From WTFY01 sp965205275 (GTDB lineage: Bacteria; Pseudomonadota; Gammaproteobacteria; UBA4575), in contig OZ242168.1 of assembly GCA_965205275.1 (NCBI GenBank), forward strand, positions 434,001 through 498,000: DNA of 64,000 nucleotides, read 5' to 3'. Shown piece by piece: positions 36,289 through 44,664 of this stretch; within the stretch, counting starts at the first letter, position 1; each line of letters starts with the position of its first letter. Under the pieces are notes generated by a model, which worked only from the letters and a program-made list of their open reading frames with translations, made no database searches and was not told the DNA's origin. The position numbers were made by a program, and so were the translations under genes.

Positions 36289-36607
36289 GTGAACAAATCT
36301 TTTTTGTTCACAGCTTTTATTGTCAGCTCCATTGCACTTTGGGCAGCGACTCCGGTGCAGGCTGAATCGGGGTTCCATGTCAGCGGTGAACTGGGCATAA
36401 GCTTTGACGAATCGCTGTTGCTGGGGATCAAGGGACGCTGGGTCAGCTTTAATTCCTTCAAGGATGGTGATGAGTTGGGATGCGTTGCGCAGTTACCCAC
36501 CGAACCTTTGCTTGGAGGGCAGCGAGTCCGTGAGGTACGACATCAAGGTTGACGATACTGAAATGTTTGCCGTTAGTATGAACCTCAGGTACAAGTTTAA
36601 GGGCTGA
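36289..36607 (+). pseudogene. Collapsed tandem copy of the beta-barrel gene
   Basis: The frame from GTG 36289 encodes a signal peptide and first strand almost identical to the preceding barrel (MNKSFLFTAFIV, then AESGFHVSGELGISFDESL). It then jumps directly to the copy of residues near 246 (LLLGIKGRWVSFNSFKDGDE). After about 36475 the reading shifts frame, and the rest (SESVRYDIKVDD, then VSMNLRYKFKG) matches the barrel C-terminus in another frame, ending at 36607. About 650 bases of the middle are missing, and the joint falls where the parent has two similar GAATCG(C/T)TG sequences. Not functional as a barrel. Confidence 0.85.
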
Positions 36608-37210
36608 ATGAATCTTCTAATGAGGACCCGGTGCTTCGGCGAGTTGACAGGCCGCTGTTGTGGTGGAAAGAATCTAAGCTTATTACAGGGTTTTGGCGCC
36701 GGAGCAAGGTCGGCGCAAACCGGAAGCCAGTTTTCGCAAGCTTTTGCAATCGTTCAGAAACAGTACGCTGATGCAGCACCAACCCGAACTCACGACCGTC
36801 CAGTGCTGCGGGAACAATCACTTTCCCATCATCCGGATTGACCCGATCCCCGCGACTGTAACGGGTATAATGTGCCTCTGCCCGCACGGCTGCACGGTGT
36901 ACCGTCGGCATTGAGAGCCTGATGGCGCCGTATTTTGCGGTTTGCGTATGCTACAGGGTAGTTTTTTATGGGGAACCTGTGGGACAGGTCGAGGTGAATG
37001 TGTTTAGAGTTTATAATGCCCAGGTCAACAGGGCAGGGCTTACCGGAAAGAGTCGCTGGTTTCCAACGAGAGTGGTACCGTGAAAACCAGCACAGGTTCA
37101 AAAAAGTGACTTAATGAGTGGAATTTTCGGGAACCCTGTTTGAAAAGACTTTTTATTGACTTAATAATTTGTTCGTGACTGAATATCAGTAGAGACAAAG
37201 AGGGAGCCAG
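36608..37210. other. 600-base stretch without a recognised gene
   Basis: Lies between the collapsed barrel copy and the ankyrin gene. A minus-strand frame (36597-36911, 104 residues) and a small + frame (36922-37083, 53 residues beginning MAPYFAVCVCYRVVF) are open, but neither shows a known motif, a ribosome site or clear coding bias. The sequence looks like degraded accessory DNA. Confidence 0.4.
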
Positions 37211-37708
37211 ATGACAGATCCTGATTGGAACACGATTACTTTTTTTGAAACCGCTACTGTGGTATCTGTGACAACCCGTCTCGATGGTGGAGCTGACCCC
37301 AATGCACAGGATCAATGGGGCTACACCCCATTGCATTATGCGGCTGCGTTTAACAGCGATCCGGCTATCGTCAAGACTCTGATGAAGGCTGGGGCAAAGC
37401 TGCAGGCAAAGGATCACGAATGGGGCGCTACTCCATTGCACTGGGGAGCCTGGTCCAACAAAAATCCATCTGTCATCACCGCGTTGTTAAGTGGCGGAGC
37501 CGATCCCAATGCACAGGACGAAGGAGGTGGCACTCCGTTGCACGCGGCGGCCGTGAACAACAGCAATCCCGCCATTATCGTTACATTGCTGAATGCTGGG
37601 TCGGATACCGGCATACGGGATCGGGAGGCAGAAAAAACCCCTTGGGACTATGCAAAGGACAACGCTGCACTGAAAGACTCCAATGCCTCTAAACGGTTGG
37701 CAAAGTAG
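37211..37708 (+). CDS. Ankyrin-repeat protein
   Basis: A 165-residue cytoplasmic protein made of about four ankyrin repeats. Recognisable units are GADPNAQDQWGYTPLHYAAA, GAKLQAKDHEWGATPLHWGA, GADPNAQDEGGGTPLHAAAV and a final degenerate DREAEKTPWDYAKDN. Repeats three and four keep the PAIVxxLLxAG helix end. No signal peptide is seen. A GAGGGAG site precedes the ATG. Partner unknown; such proteins mediate protein-protein contacts. Confidence 0.85.
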   Translation: MTDPDWNTITFFETATVVSVTTRLDGGADPNAQDQWGYTPLHYAAAFNSDPAIVKTLMKAGAKLQAKDHEWGATPLHWGAWSNKNPSVITALLSGGADPNAQDEGGGTPLHAAAVNNSNPAIIVTLLNAGSDTGIRDREAEKTPWDYAKDNAALKDSNASKRLAK

Positions 37709-38221
37709 GGCCGCTCCCGGGTCTCTATGCCAAAGTGTGGCCTGCAGGCGCTTCGGTTGTGATTCACTGGCAGGAAACTGCCGGGGGCGATCCGCTTTCT
37801 AGCTCCGATACGCGCAAGGTCCAGCGCTCGGACGCTTAACGGGGAAACGCTGCAGGTACTGACAGCGGGTTAGGCTTGCAATTAAGGCAAGAACAGCACC
37901 CACTGCCGTGGACCTATTGAAGAGGCCTCCTACAGGAAAACCCGTGGTTCCCTGTCATACAACGGTGCGACGATATAGTTCACACCGGCCGCGGTAGTCT
38001 GTTAAATCATAGAGGTGCCCGGAACTTGCCGAGCAACTTTAATGATCTTCCGGTTCCTCTCATTCAACGCAGGGTGATTGCAGCGTCATGTCTTGTTTAT
38101 TTGCAGGTTCGGAACCGTTTCAGAAGGTTGCACCGTGCATGATGCAGGGGCCGGGTATACCTACTTGGCATTGTCCGACTCAATCGGCCTGGATCACGAA
38201 ACATGAAAATTACCGACTGTT
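37709..38221. other. 513-base stretch without a gene
   Basis: Between the ankyrin gene and the Smr gene. A short stop-bounded reading at about 37722-37839 (beginning GLYAKVWPAGASVVIHW) looks protein-like but has no start and no known match, so it may be a gene scrap. The remainder shows no coding pattern, tRNA or clear terminator. Confidence 0.35.
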
Positions 38222-38791
38222 CTAACTTGAGGAGGTCAGGGATTTCAGCAGCACGTAGACAGCGCCCGTGCCTCCATCGGCAGGCCTTGCCGAGCAAAAA
38301 GCCAGTATTTCCTCTCTTTTTTGCAGCCACTGGTTGACCATGGGTTTCAGTTTCGGTCCTTGATTGTTCGAGCCATGGCCCTTGCCATGAATAATTTGAA
38401 CACAGCGAATATTATTTTCGCGTGCAGCCTGTATAAATCGTGCAAGCACCGCCTGGGCTTCGGCAATGGTCATACCGTGCAAATCCAGTTCTGCCCCTAT
38501 GCCATATTGCCCTTTTTTCAGTTTTTGAAATGTCTTTTTCTGGATTCTGTGTTTGCGGAAAGACAGGCTGTCACCAGGTTGCGAGTCTTCAAACTCCAGA
38601 CTGATGTCCAGAGACTCCTCTAGGACACGATGCTGGTCTTTCAGGGTTTCCCGGGGCACGGGACTGGGACTGGGCTTGGGTGTGATGTCTTCTGTCCGGT
38701 TTGAGTGATCCGGGTGCAGAGGTCTTATATCTTTGATGAGATCTGCAAAGCGGACTCTTTTATTTGAACTGGAACTTCCTTGCCGTGACAT
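38222..38791 (-). CDS. Smr-domain protein (YfcN/SmrA-like nuclease family)
   Basis: A 189-residue protein with a variable charged N-terminus (SPSPVPRETLKDQHRVLEE) and a C-terminal Smr domain: LDLHGMTIAEAQAVLARFI, IIHGKGHGS and GGTGAVYVLLK. The LDLHG and HGKG motifs are the nucleic-acid-handling core of MutS2-type Smr domains; SmrA/SmrB proteins act as nucleases or on stalled ribosomes. Exact role not assigned. It is divergent from surE. Confidence 0.88.
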   Translation of the reverse strand: MSRQGSSSSNKRVRFADLIKDIRPLHPDHSNRTEDITPKPSPSPVPRETLKDQHRVLEESLDISLEFEDSQPGDSLSFRKHRIQKKTFQKLKKGQYGIGAELDLHGMTIAEAQAVLARFIQAARENNIRCVQIIHGKGHGSNNQGPKLKPMVNQWLQKREEILAFCSARPADGGTGAVYVLLKSLTSSS

Positions 38792-38885
38792 ATTTGCATT
38801 CCATTCCGGTGCATTAATTTGCTACGATTCCTGATAGGCGCTTGGTTAATTCTGCTTTCCACACTAACAGATTTCAGTAGCAGCG

Positions 38886-39641
38886 ATGCATCTATTACTC
38901 AGCAACGATGACGGTATTCATTCAGAAGGGCTTAAAGTGCTTGCGGATGCGCTCTTGCCGTTGGGTAAAATTACCGTAGTGGCGCCCAGTCGCGACCACA
39001 GTGCATCCAGTAATTCCCTGACGCTCAATATGCCTATTCGTGCCCGTTCCATTGCGGAAAACTGGTATAGCGTGGATGGCACACCTACCGATTGCGTACA
39101 TCTGGCCATTACTGGCCTGATAGAGGATGAGCCTGATATCGTGATTGCGGGCATCAATCTGGGTGCCAATCTGGGGGATGATGTGATTTATTCCGGTACG
39201 GTGGCTGCAGCCATGGAGGGCCGGTTTCTGGGGTTGCCCGCGGTGGCCATCTCGGCCACCTCGCACCGACCACGTGACTTGCAGGCCTGTGCCGAGGTCA
39301 GTTATGAAATGATTTCCAGACTCACAGCGATACAGTTGCCGCAGGATTTGATCATCAATGTCAATATACCTGACATACCGAAGCAGGAAATAAAAGGCAT
39401 GGAGACCACCCGGCTGGGCAGTCGACACAAGGCCGAGCCGGTAATCAAATCTGCCGACCCGCGCGGGAATACCATTTACTGGGTAGGTGCGGCAGGGCCT
39501 GAACAGGATGCCGGGCCCGGTACTGATTTTCATGCGGTTAAAAATGGATATGTTTCCGTTTCACCCCTGCATCTTGACCTTACCCATTACAAGGCCATGC
39601 AATCCATCTCACAGTGGGTCTCTGCATGCAAAATAACCTGA
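38886..39641 (+). CDS. surE: 5'/3'-nucleotidase SurE
   Basis: Metal-dependent survival-protein phosphatase acting on nucleoside monophosphates and short polyphosphate. The 251-residue protein has the N-terminal metal site LLSNDDGIHSEGL, then APSRDHSASSNSLTL and the phosphate loop SGTVAAAMEG. NVNIPD and a C-terminal FHAVKNGYVSVSPL complete it. First gene of surE-pcm-yqaA-nlpD, a conserved gammaproteobacterial order. Confidence 0.96.
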   Translation: MHLLLSNDDGIHSEGLKVLADALLPLGKITVVAPSRDHSASSNSLTLNMPIRARSIAENWYSVDGTPTDCVHLAITGLIEDEPDIVIAGINLGANLGDDVIYSGTVAAAMEGRFLGLPAVAISATSHRPRDLQACAEVSYEMISRLTAIQLPQDLIINVNIPDIPKQEIKGMETTRLGSRHKAEPVIKSADPRGNTIYWVGAAGPEQDAGPGTDFHAVKNGYVSVSPLHLDLTHYKAMQSISQWVSACKIT

Positions 39642-39663
39642 TCGGGCAATACCTGTACTGATC

Positions 39664-40335
39664 ATGAAACCCGGACAATATGAAGGCATCGGCATGACTT
39701 CGCAGCGCACCCGCGATCGTCTGATCACACGCCTGGAAGCCTGTGGCATTGGTAACACACGCGTGCTGGAAGCCTTGCGCATGACGCCAAGACATTTATT
39801 TGTAGATGAAGCTCTGGCTTCGCGTGCCTATGAAGATATCGCTTTGCCCATCGGCCACAAACAGACTATTTCACAGCCGTATGTCGTGGCATGCATGACA
39901 GAGGCCATTCTGCAGGACGGTATACCGGGTACGGTGCTGGAAATCGGAACCGGGTCGGGATACCAGGCGGCAGTGCTGGCTGCACTGGTTGATCAGGTGT
40001 ATACCGTTGAGCGCATCGAGCCTCTTTATCAGCAGGCGCGCCGGCGCGCAATGCACTTGGGGCTGCATAATATAAGGTTTAAGTTGTCGGACGGTTCCTG
40101 GGGCTGGGAAAGCTATGCGCCGTATGATGCCATAGTGGTAACCGCAGCTCCCAAGGAAATTCCATCGGCCCTGACGGACCAACTGGCAGAAAATGGTCGT
40201 CTCGTGATTCCGGTCGGGCAAGCATCAGGAGTACAGGACCTTATGCTGCTGCGCAAAACCAGAGAGGGTGTTGAACAGCAAAGCCTGGGCGGTGTAAGTT
40301 TTGTACCGCTTGTTCAGGGAAAGGTATACACGTAA
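39664..40335 (+). CDS. pcm: Protein-L-isoaspartate O-methyltransferase
   Basis: Repairs isoaspartyl residues in aged proteins using SAM. The 223-residue product has RDRLITRLEACGI, the substrate motif TISQPYVVACMTEAI, and SAM motif I VLEIGTGSGYQAAVLA. The later IVVTAAPKEIPSALTDQL and GRLVIPVG blocks are also present. The ATG at 39664 adds ten residues before MTSQRTRDRL, which is the more usual start (39694). It follows surE by 22 bases. Confidence 0.94.
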   Translation: MKPGQYEGIGMTSQRTRDRLITRLEACGIGNTRVLEALRMTPRHLFVDEALASRAYEDIALPIGHKQTISQPYVVACMTEAILQDGIPGTVLEIGTGSGYQAAVLAALVDQVYTVERIEPLYQQARRRAMHLGLHNIRFKLSDGSWGWESYAPYDAIVVTAAPKEIPSALTDQLAENGRLVIPVGQASGVQDLMLLRKTREGVEQQSLGGVSFVPLVQGKVYT

Positions 40336-40344
40336 CGGTCTGCG

Positions 40345-40929
40345 ATGAAACTGTTTACCTGGTTCTATGGCAATGTAATGGCGTGGTCCAGGCATCGACA
40401 TGCAAGCTATTATCTGGGCGGGTTAAGTTTTGCAGAATCTTCTTTTTTTCCTGTTCCACCGGATGTGCTGCTGGTACCGATGTCTGTGGCGCAACCCGAC
40501 CGTGCCTGGTGGTTTGCATTCCTGACAACGGTTACTTCTGTTCTGGGAGGAGTGTTTGGTTATTTTGTCGGGGCCTTTGCGTTTGAATATGTCGAACCCT
40601 GGCTGCAGGCTTCTTCCTATTGGCCGGAATTTGAAACGACGAAAGCCTGGTTTGGCGAGTGGGGGGTATGGGCAGTATTGGTTGCAGGATTTTCTCCCAT
40701 TCCCTACAAGTTATTTACGATAGCGGCAGGATTGCTTTCTATGGCGATGCTGCCGTTTGTAGTGGCCTCACTGATCGGCAGAGGAGCCCGTTTTTTTCTG
40801 GTAGCCGGACTGCTCAGGTATGCAGGGCCCAGGCTTGAGCCATGGGTAATGAAATACGTGGAGTGGATCGGGTGGATTGCAGTCTTGTCGCTTGTTGTCA
40901 CCATTATTTATTTTAAATATTTTCATTGA
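40345..40929 (+). CDS. YqaA-type DedA/SNARE-associated membrane protein
   Basis: Inner-membrane protein of the DedA/VTT family, 194 residues. It shows SFFPVPPDVLLVPM, the GYFVGAFAFEYVEPWL re-entrant region, the hallmark FSPIPYKLFTIAAGLL and the late GRGARFFLVAGLLRY, with four to five hydrophobic spans. The family supports membrane lipid or undecaprenyl phosphate flipping in other bacteria; the role of the YqaA branch is less clear. Gene position between pcm and nlpD is conserved. It overlaps nlpD by four bases. Confidence 0.88.
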   Translation: MKLFTWFYGNVMAWSRHRHASYYLGGLSFAESSFFPVPPDVLLVPMSVAQPDRAWWFAFLTTVTSVLGGVFGYFVGAFAFEYVEPWLQASSYWPEFETTKAWFGEWGVWAVLVAGFSPIPYKLFTIAAGLLSMAMLPFVVASLIGRGARFFLVAGLLRYAGPRLEPWVMKYVEWIGWIAVLSLVVTIIYFKYFH

Positions 40930-41666
40930 TGCCTGTTTCTACGCGAATCGTAACTGCGAGTATTTTCTTATTCATACTGACTACATGTGCTACAGACCGG
41001 GACAGGCCAGTCTATTACAGATATGAACAGGACCACCATACTGTGCTCAGGGGCGATACCCTGTATTCGATTGCCTACCAGCATGGCCTGGATTACAAGC
41101 AACTGGCGGCATGGAACAAAATAGGTAAGCCCTACACGATCTACCCGGGACAGCGATTACGCCTGAAGAGAACTGCGGCTCCCTCAAAAGCCCATACAAC
41201 CGCTGCCGTTTCAGGAAAGCCAGTTAAAGCCAGCCCGGTTTCTCCAGTCACAGGGAAAAAGACAGCCAAACCCACCAAGCCAGCGAAACTGGCTGGATAT
41301 AAATGGGCTTGGCCTACCCAGGGAAAAGTGATTCGTAAATATTCTGCAAAAAACCGGGGGAACAAGGGAATTGATATTGCAGGCAGGGCAGGGCAGGCCG
41401 TACTTGCTGCCTCGTCGGGGAAAGTGGTATACAGCGGTAATGGCTTGCCGGGGTACGGCAATCTGATTATTGTAAAGCATAGTGAACGATATTTGAGTGC
41501 CTATGCGCATAACAGCAAGCTGCTGGTGAAGGAAGGCAAAACAGTTGCCCGCGGGCAAAAGATTGCAGAACTCGGCAGTACCGGGACCCGCTCACCCCGG
41601 CTGCATTTTGAGATTCGTCAGCATGGCAAGCCGGTTGACCCGCTTCGCTATTTACCCAGAAACTGA
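40926..41666 (+). CDS. nlpD: NlpD-like LysM/M23-domain protein
   Basis: Envelope protein related to NlpD, activator of the cell-separation amidase AmiC. The 246-residue protein has an N-terminal hydrophobic signal ending in LTTC (Cys near 20), a poor lipobox because Thr rather than Gly/Ala/Ser precedes Cys. A LysM domain (DTLYSIAYQHGLDYKQLAAW), a Lys/Pro/Ala linker and a LytM/M23 domain (KGIDIAGRAGQAVLA, then KHSERYLSAYAH, then PRLHFEIRQHG) follow. The first zinc-ligand His expected before KGID is Asn, so the domain is catalytically degenerate, as known for NlpD. rpoS, which usually follows, is absent here. Confidence 0.88.
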   Translation: MMPVSTRIVTASIFLFILTTCATDRDRPVYYRYEQDHHTVLRGDTLYSIAYQHGLDYKQLAAWNKIGKPYTIYPGQRLRLKRTAAPSKAHTTAAVSGKPVKASPVSPVTGKKTAKPTKPAKLAGYKWAWPTQGKVIRKYSAKNRGNKGIDIAGRAGQAVLAASSGKVVYSGNGLPGYGNLIIVKHSERYLSAYAHNSKLLVKEGKTVARGQKIAELGSTGTRSPRLHFEIRQHGKPVDPLRYLPRN

Positions 41667-42047
41667 CTATTCCTGGTCCGGGAAAATAAGCCCTGCGGCG
41701 ACTCTGCGCCCTTCCGAAATCAGGATCCCATAGGTTCTGCATGCAGCCGTTGTACTCATGGCCTCCAGGCCAACTTTCTGCTGTGCAAACCATGCGATGA
41801 TTTCCCCGTCCGGGAATATCACCTGTTCACCTGTCCCGATCAGAACGATTTCCGGCTGCAGGTCGAAAATTGCCGCGAGGCTGGGCTTGTCCAGTCGTTG
41901 TGCATGGCTCACTCCCCATGCAGTGATCAGTTTGTCCGGACAGACAATGAGGCTTCTGGAGTAGGGGTTTCCGTTGATCAGTACACAACCTGGCTGGTAG
42001 CCTGTAATCATGAAGCCTGAGTCGGCAAAATCCTGAGTCAGGTCCAT
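41667..42047 (-). CDS. Mth938-like domain protein
   Basis: A 126-residue soluble protein of the Mth938/NDUFAF3 family: the opening GFMITGYQPGCVLINGNPYSRSLIV, followed by PEIVLIGTGEQVIFP and MSTTAACRTYGILISEGRRVAAGLI. Bacterial function is unknown; the eukaryotic relative assists respiratory complex I assembly. Its stop abuts that of nlpD, so the two genes converge with no spacer. Confident by pattern. Confidence 0.85.
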   Translation of the reverse strand: MDLTQDFADSGFMITGYQPGCVLINGNPYSRSLIVCPDKLITAWGVSHAQRLDKPSLAAIFDLQPEIVLIGTGEQVIFPDGEIIAWFAQQKVGLEAMSTTAACRTYGILISEGRRVAAGLIFPDQE

Positions 42048-42139
42048 CTGTTCTTCAAGCGAATGGGCATAAAATGAGTTAGGCAGCTTAATAGTGAATC
42101 ACGTATTATACGTTGCGCTGACCAGGATGGATTTTTTTA

Positions 42140-43315
42140 ATGGAAGATTTTTCAAGAATTTCGCGTCTCCCCCCATACGTATTCAATATCGTAAACGAAT
42201 TGAAATCGAATGCCAGGGCTCGGGGCGAGGATATCGTTGACTTCGGCATGGGCAATCCGGATCAGCCTCCCCCCAGGCATATACCCGAGAAACTTGCAGA
42301 AGTGGCGTTGCGGGAAGATACTCACCGCTATTCGCTCTCACGCGGGATCCCCAAATTGCGCAAGGCGGTTGCCAACTGGTACAAGCGCAAATTTAACGTC
42401 GATATTGATCCTGAAACCGAAGCTATCGTGACCATTGGATCAAAAGAAGGGCTGGCGCATCTGGCTCTCGCTACTCTGGGGCCGGGCGATGCAGTACTGG
42501 TACCGAGTCCTGCTTATCCCATTCATCCGTATGGTTGCGTCATTGCCGGTGCAGATATTATTTACGTGCCCCTGGCAAAAGATGAAGGTTTTTTTTGCGA
42601 ACTGGAAAAAGCGATACAGGATTCCTGGCCCAGGCCGAAGATGCTGATCCTGAATTTTCCCTGCAACCCCACTACACAGTGTGTGGATCTACCCTTTCTG
42701 GAGAAAATTGTGGCCATCGCAAAAGAGCGTGCCATGTGGCTGGTGCATGATATCGCTTATGCAGAGATTACCTTTGATGGCTACGAGGCACCTTCCATAC
42801 TACAGGTGTCTGGTGCAAAGGAAATTGCAGTTGAATTCTATTCCTTGTCCAAGACATACAACATGCCTGGCTGGCGGGTTGGGTTCATGTGCGGGAATCC
42901 TGCCTTGGTTGCAGCCCTGTCACGGCTGAAATCCTATCTGGACTACGGCATCTTCACACCTATACAGGTTGCATCGATTGCAGCCTTGGACAGCCCGCAG
43001 GAAGTGGTTGAACAGGTGCGTTTGACCTACAGGAACCGTCGTGATGTATTGTGCGAAGGCCTAAATAATGCAGGCTGGGAAGTCACAAAACCCCAGGCCA
43101 CAATGTTTGTATGGGCTGAAATCCCCGAGCCTTATCGTGAATTAGGCTCGCTGGAGTTTTCCAAAGAATTATTGGGAAAGGCTCAGGTGGCCGTATCGCC
43201 GGGGGTCGGATTTGGTCAGTATGGTGACTCACATGTGCGATTCAGTCTGATTGAAAATCAGCATCGAACCCGGCAAGCTGTGAGGAATATCCGGAAAATG
43301 TTGAAAAATGCATAA
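42140..43315 (+). CDS. alaC: Alanine transaminase AlaC-type aminotransferase
   Basis: Class I/II PLP aminotransferase, 391 residues, close to AlaC: RLPPYVFNIVNELK, DFGMGNPDQPPPRHI, IGSKEGLAHLALA, LILNFPCNPTTQCV, AYAEITFDG, and the PLP-Lys region SLSKTYNMPGWRVGF. It likely makes alanine from pyruvate and glutamate. Neighbourhood alaC-hom-thrC is common in gammaproteobacteria and links pyruvate and aspartate-family amino acids. hom starts 22 bases downstream. Confidence 0.93.
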   Translation: MEDFSRISRLPPYVFNIVNELKSNARARGEDIVDFGMGNPDQPPPRHIPEKLAEVALREDTHRYSLSRGIPKLRKAVANWYKRKFNVDIDPETEAIVTIGSKEGLAHLALATLGPGDAVLVPSPAYPIHPYGCVIAGADIIYVPLAKDEGFFCELEKAIQDSWPRPKMLILNFPCNPTTQCVDLPFLEKIVAIAKERAMWLVHDIAYAEITFDGYEAPSILQVSGAKEIAVEFYSLSKTYNMPGWRVGFMCGNPALVAALSRLKSYLDYGIFTPIQVASIAALDSPQEVVEQVRLTYRNRRDVLCEGLNNAGWEVTKPQATMFVWAEIPEPYRELGSLEFSKELLGKAQVAVSPGVGFGQYGDSHVRFSLIENQHRTRQAVRNIRKMLKNA

Positions 43316-43337
43316 GGCATAGTACGAGAGTAGGACC

Positions 43338-44651
43338 GTGTTGGAAGCAGTAAAAGTTGGTGTGCTGGGTTTGGGCACCGTTGGCAGCGGTGCTGCGAAC
43401 ATATTATCGCGCAATGCAGATGTAATTGCCCGTCGTGCCGGTCGCGGTATCCAGATATCGGTTGCATGTGTACGCAATATGCAAAAACAGCGTGCTTGTG
43501 ACATATCGGGCATGACACTTACCGAAGACCCGAACCGGGTAGTCAGCGATGCAGATGTTGAAATCGTACTGGAACTAATGGGCGGGACGGATGAAGCGCG
43601 TGAACTGGTGCTCAAGGCCATTGACCACGGCAAGCATGTCGTTACGGCAAATAAAGCGCTTATCGCGTTTCATGGCAATGAAATTTTTCAGCGGGCGCAG
43701 GAAAAGGGAGTGGCTGTTGCTTTTGAAGCAGCCGTTGCAGGAGGGATCCCGATTATCAAGGCGCTGCGCGAGGGTCTTGCGGGCAATTCCATTCAATGGT
43801 TGGCAGGAATTATCAATGGCACCGGCAATTTTATTCTTACCGAGATGTGTGACAAGGGCAGGGATTTTGATGAGGTGCTGAAGGAGGCCCAGCAACTCGG
43901 CTATGCAGAAGCAGACCCCACTTTTGATATTCAGGGTATCGATGCGGCGCACAAGCTGACCATCCTGGCATCGGTTGCATTTGGTGTGCCGTTGCAGTTT
44001 GAGAAAGTATATACCGAGGGCATTACTGAAATTACCGGTACGGATGTTGCCTATGCCTCGGAGCTGGGATATCGCATTAAGCATCTGGGGATCGCGAAAC
44101 GTACCCTGCACGGCCTGGAACTCAGGGTGCATCCCGCACTGATTCCGCACCGGCGACTGATTGCCAATGTGGATGGCGTCATGAATGCCGTGGTCGTGAA
44201 GGCCGATGCCCTGGGGCCAAGTCTGTACTACGGTGCGGGTGCAGGGGCAGAACCTACCGGTTCTGCAGTGGTGGCGGATCTGGTGGACGTTGTGCGTGCA
44301 CTCACTTCAGATCCGGAAAATCGTGTGCCGCACCTGGCATTTCAGCCAGATGCCTTGTCTGACATTCCGGTGCTGTCCATGGATGATGTCTTTACAGCCT
44401 ATTATCTGCGTATTCATGTTCAGGATCGCCCGGGTGTACTGGCAGACGTCACGCGGATATTTGCTGCGCACACCATCAGTATTGAAGCTATCATACAGAA
44501 GGAACTGCAGGCTGGTGCTGCCAGCGTGCCAATCGTTATTCTTACACATCGGGTAAATGAGCAGAACATGAAGCGCGCCATTTCTGAACTGGAAGAGCTT
44601 GCAGCTGTCACGGGCAAGATTATGCGCATTCGATTGGAAACACTTTCTTGA
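43338..44651 (+). CDS. hom: Homoserine dehydrogenase
   Basis: NAD(P)H-dependent reduction of aspartate semialdehyde to homoserine in the threonine/methionine pathway. The 437-residue protein has the Rossmann motif GVLGLGTVGSG (7-17), VVTANKALIA, and the catalytic region GIINGTGNFILTEM. FDIQGIDAAHKLTILASVAF follows, with a C-terminal ACT domain (YYLRIHVQDRPGVLADVTRIF) suited to feedback control by threonine. Start is GTG 43338. thrC begins 13 bases after the stop. Confidence 0.95.
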   Translation: MLEAVKVGVLGLGTVGSGAANILSRNADVIARRAGRGIQISVACVRNMQKQRACDISGMTLTEDPNRVVSDADVEIVLELMGGTDEARELVLKAIDHGKHVVTANKALIAFHGNEIFQRAQEKGVAVAFEAAVAGGIPIIKALREGLAGNSIQWLAGIINGTGNFILTEMCDKGRDFDEVLKEAQQLGYAEADPTFDIQGIDAAHKLTILASVAFGVPLQFEKVYTEGITEITGTDVAYASELGYRIKHLGIAKRTLHGLELRVHPALIPHRRLIANVDGVMNAVVVKADALGPSLYYGAGAGAEPTGSAVVADLVDVVRALTSDPENRVPHLAFQPDALSDIPVLSMDDVFTAYYLRIHVQDRPGVLADVTRIFAAHTISIEAIIQKELQAGAASVPIVILTHRVNEQNMKRAISELEELAAVTGKIMRIRLETLS

Positions 44652-44664
44652 GCTAGGACATGAT

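Noticed and set aside
36597..36911. 104-residue minus-strand ORF after the collapsed barrel gene
   Set aside because: Partly protein-like but overlaps the end of the barrel pseudogene, with no motif or start context; kept only as a remark in the spacer entry.
44599..44664. Upstream in-frame ATG extending threonine synthase
   Set aside because: Would overlap hom by 53 bases and add 22 residues with no likeness to ThrC N-termini; ATG 44665 after the hom stop is preferred.
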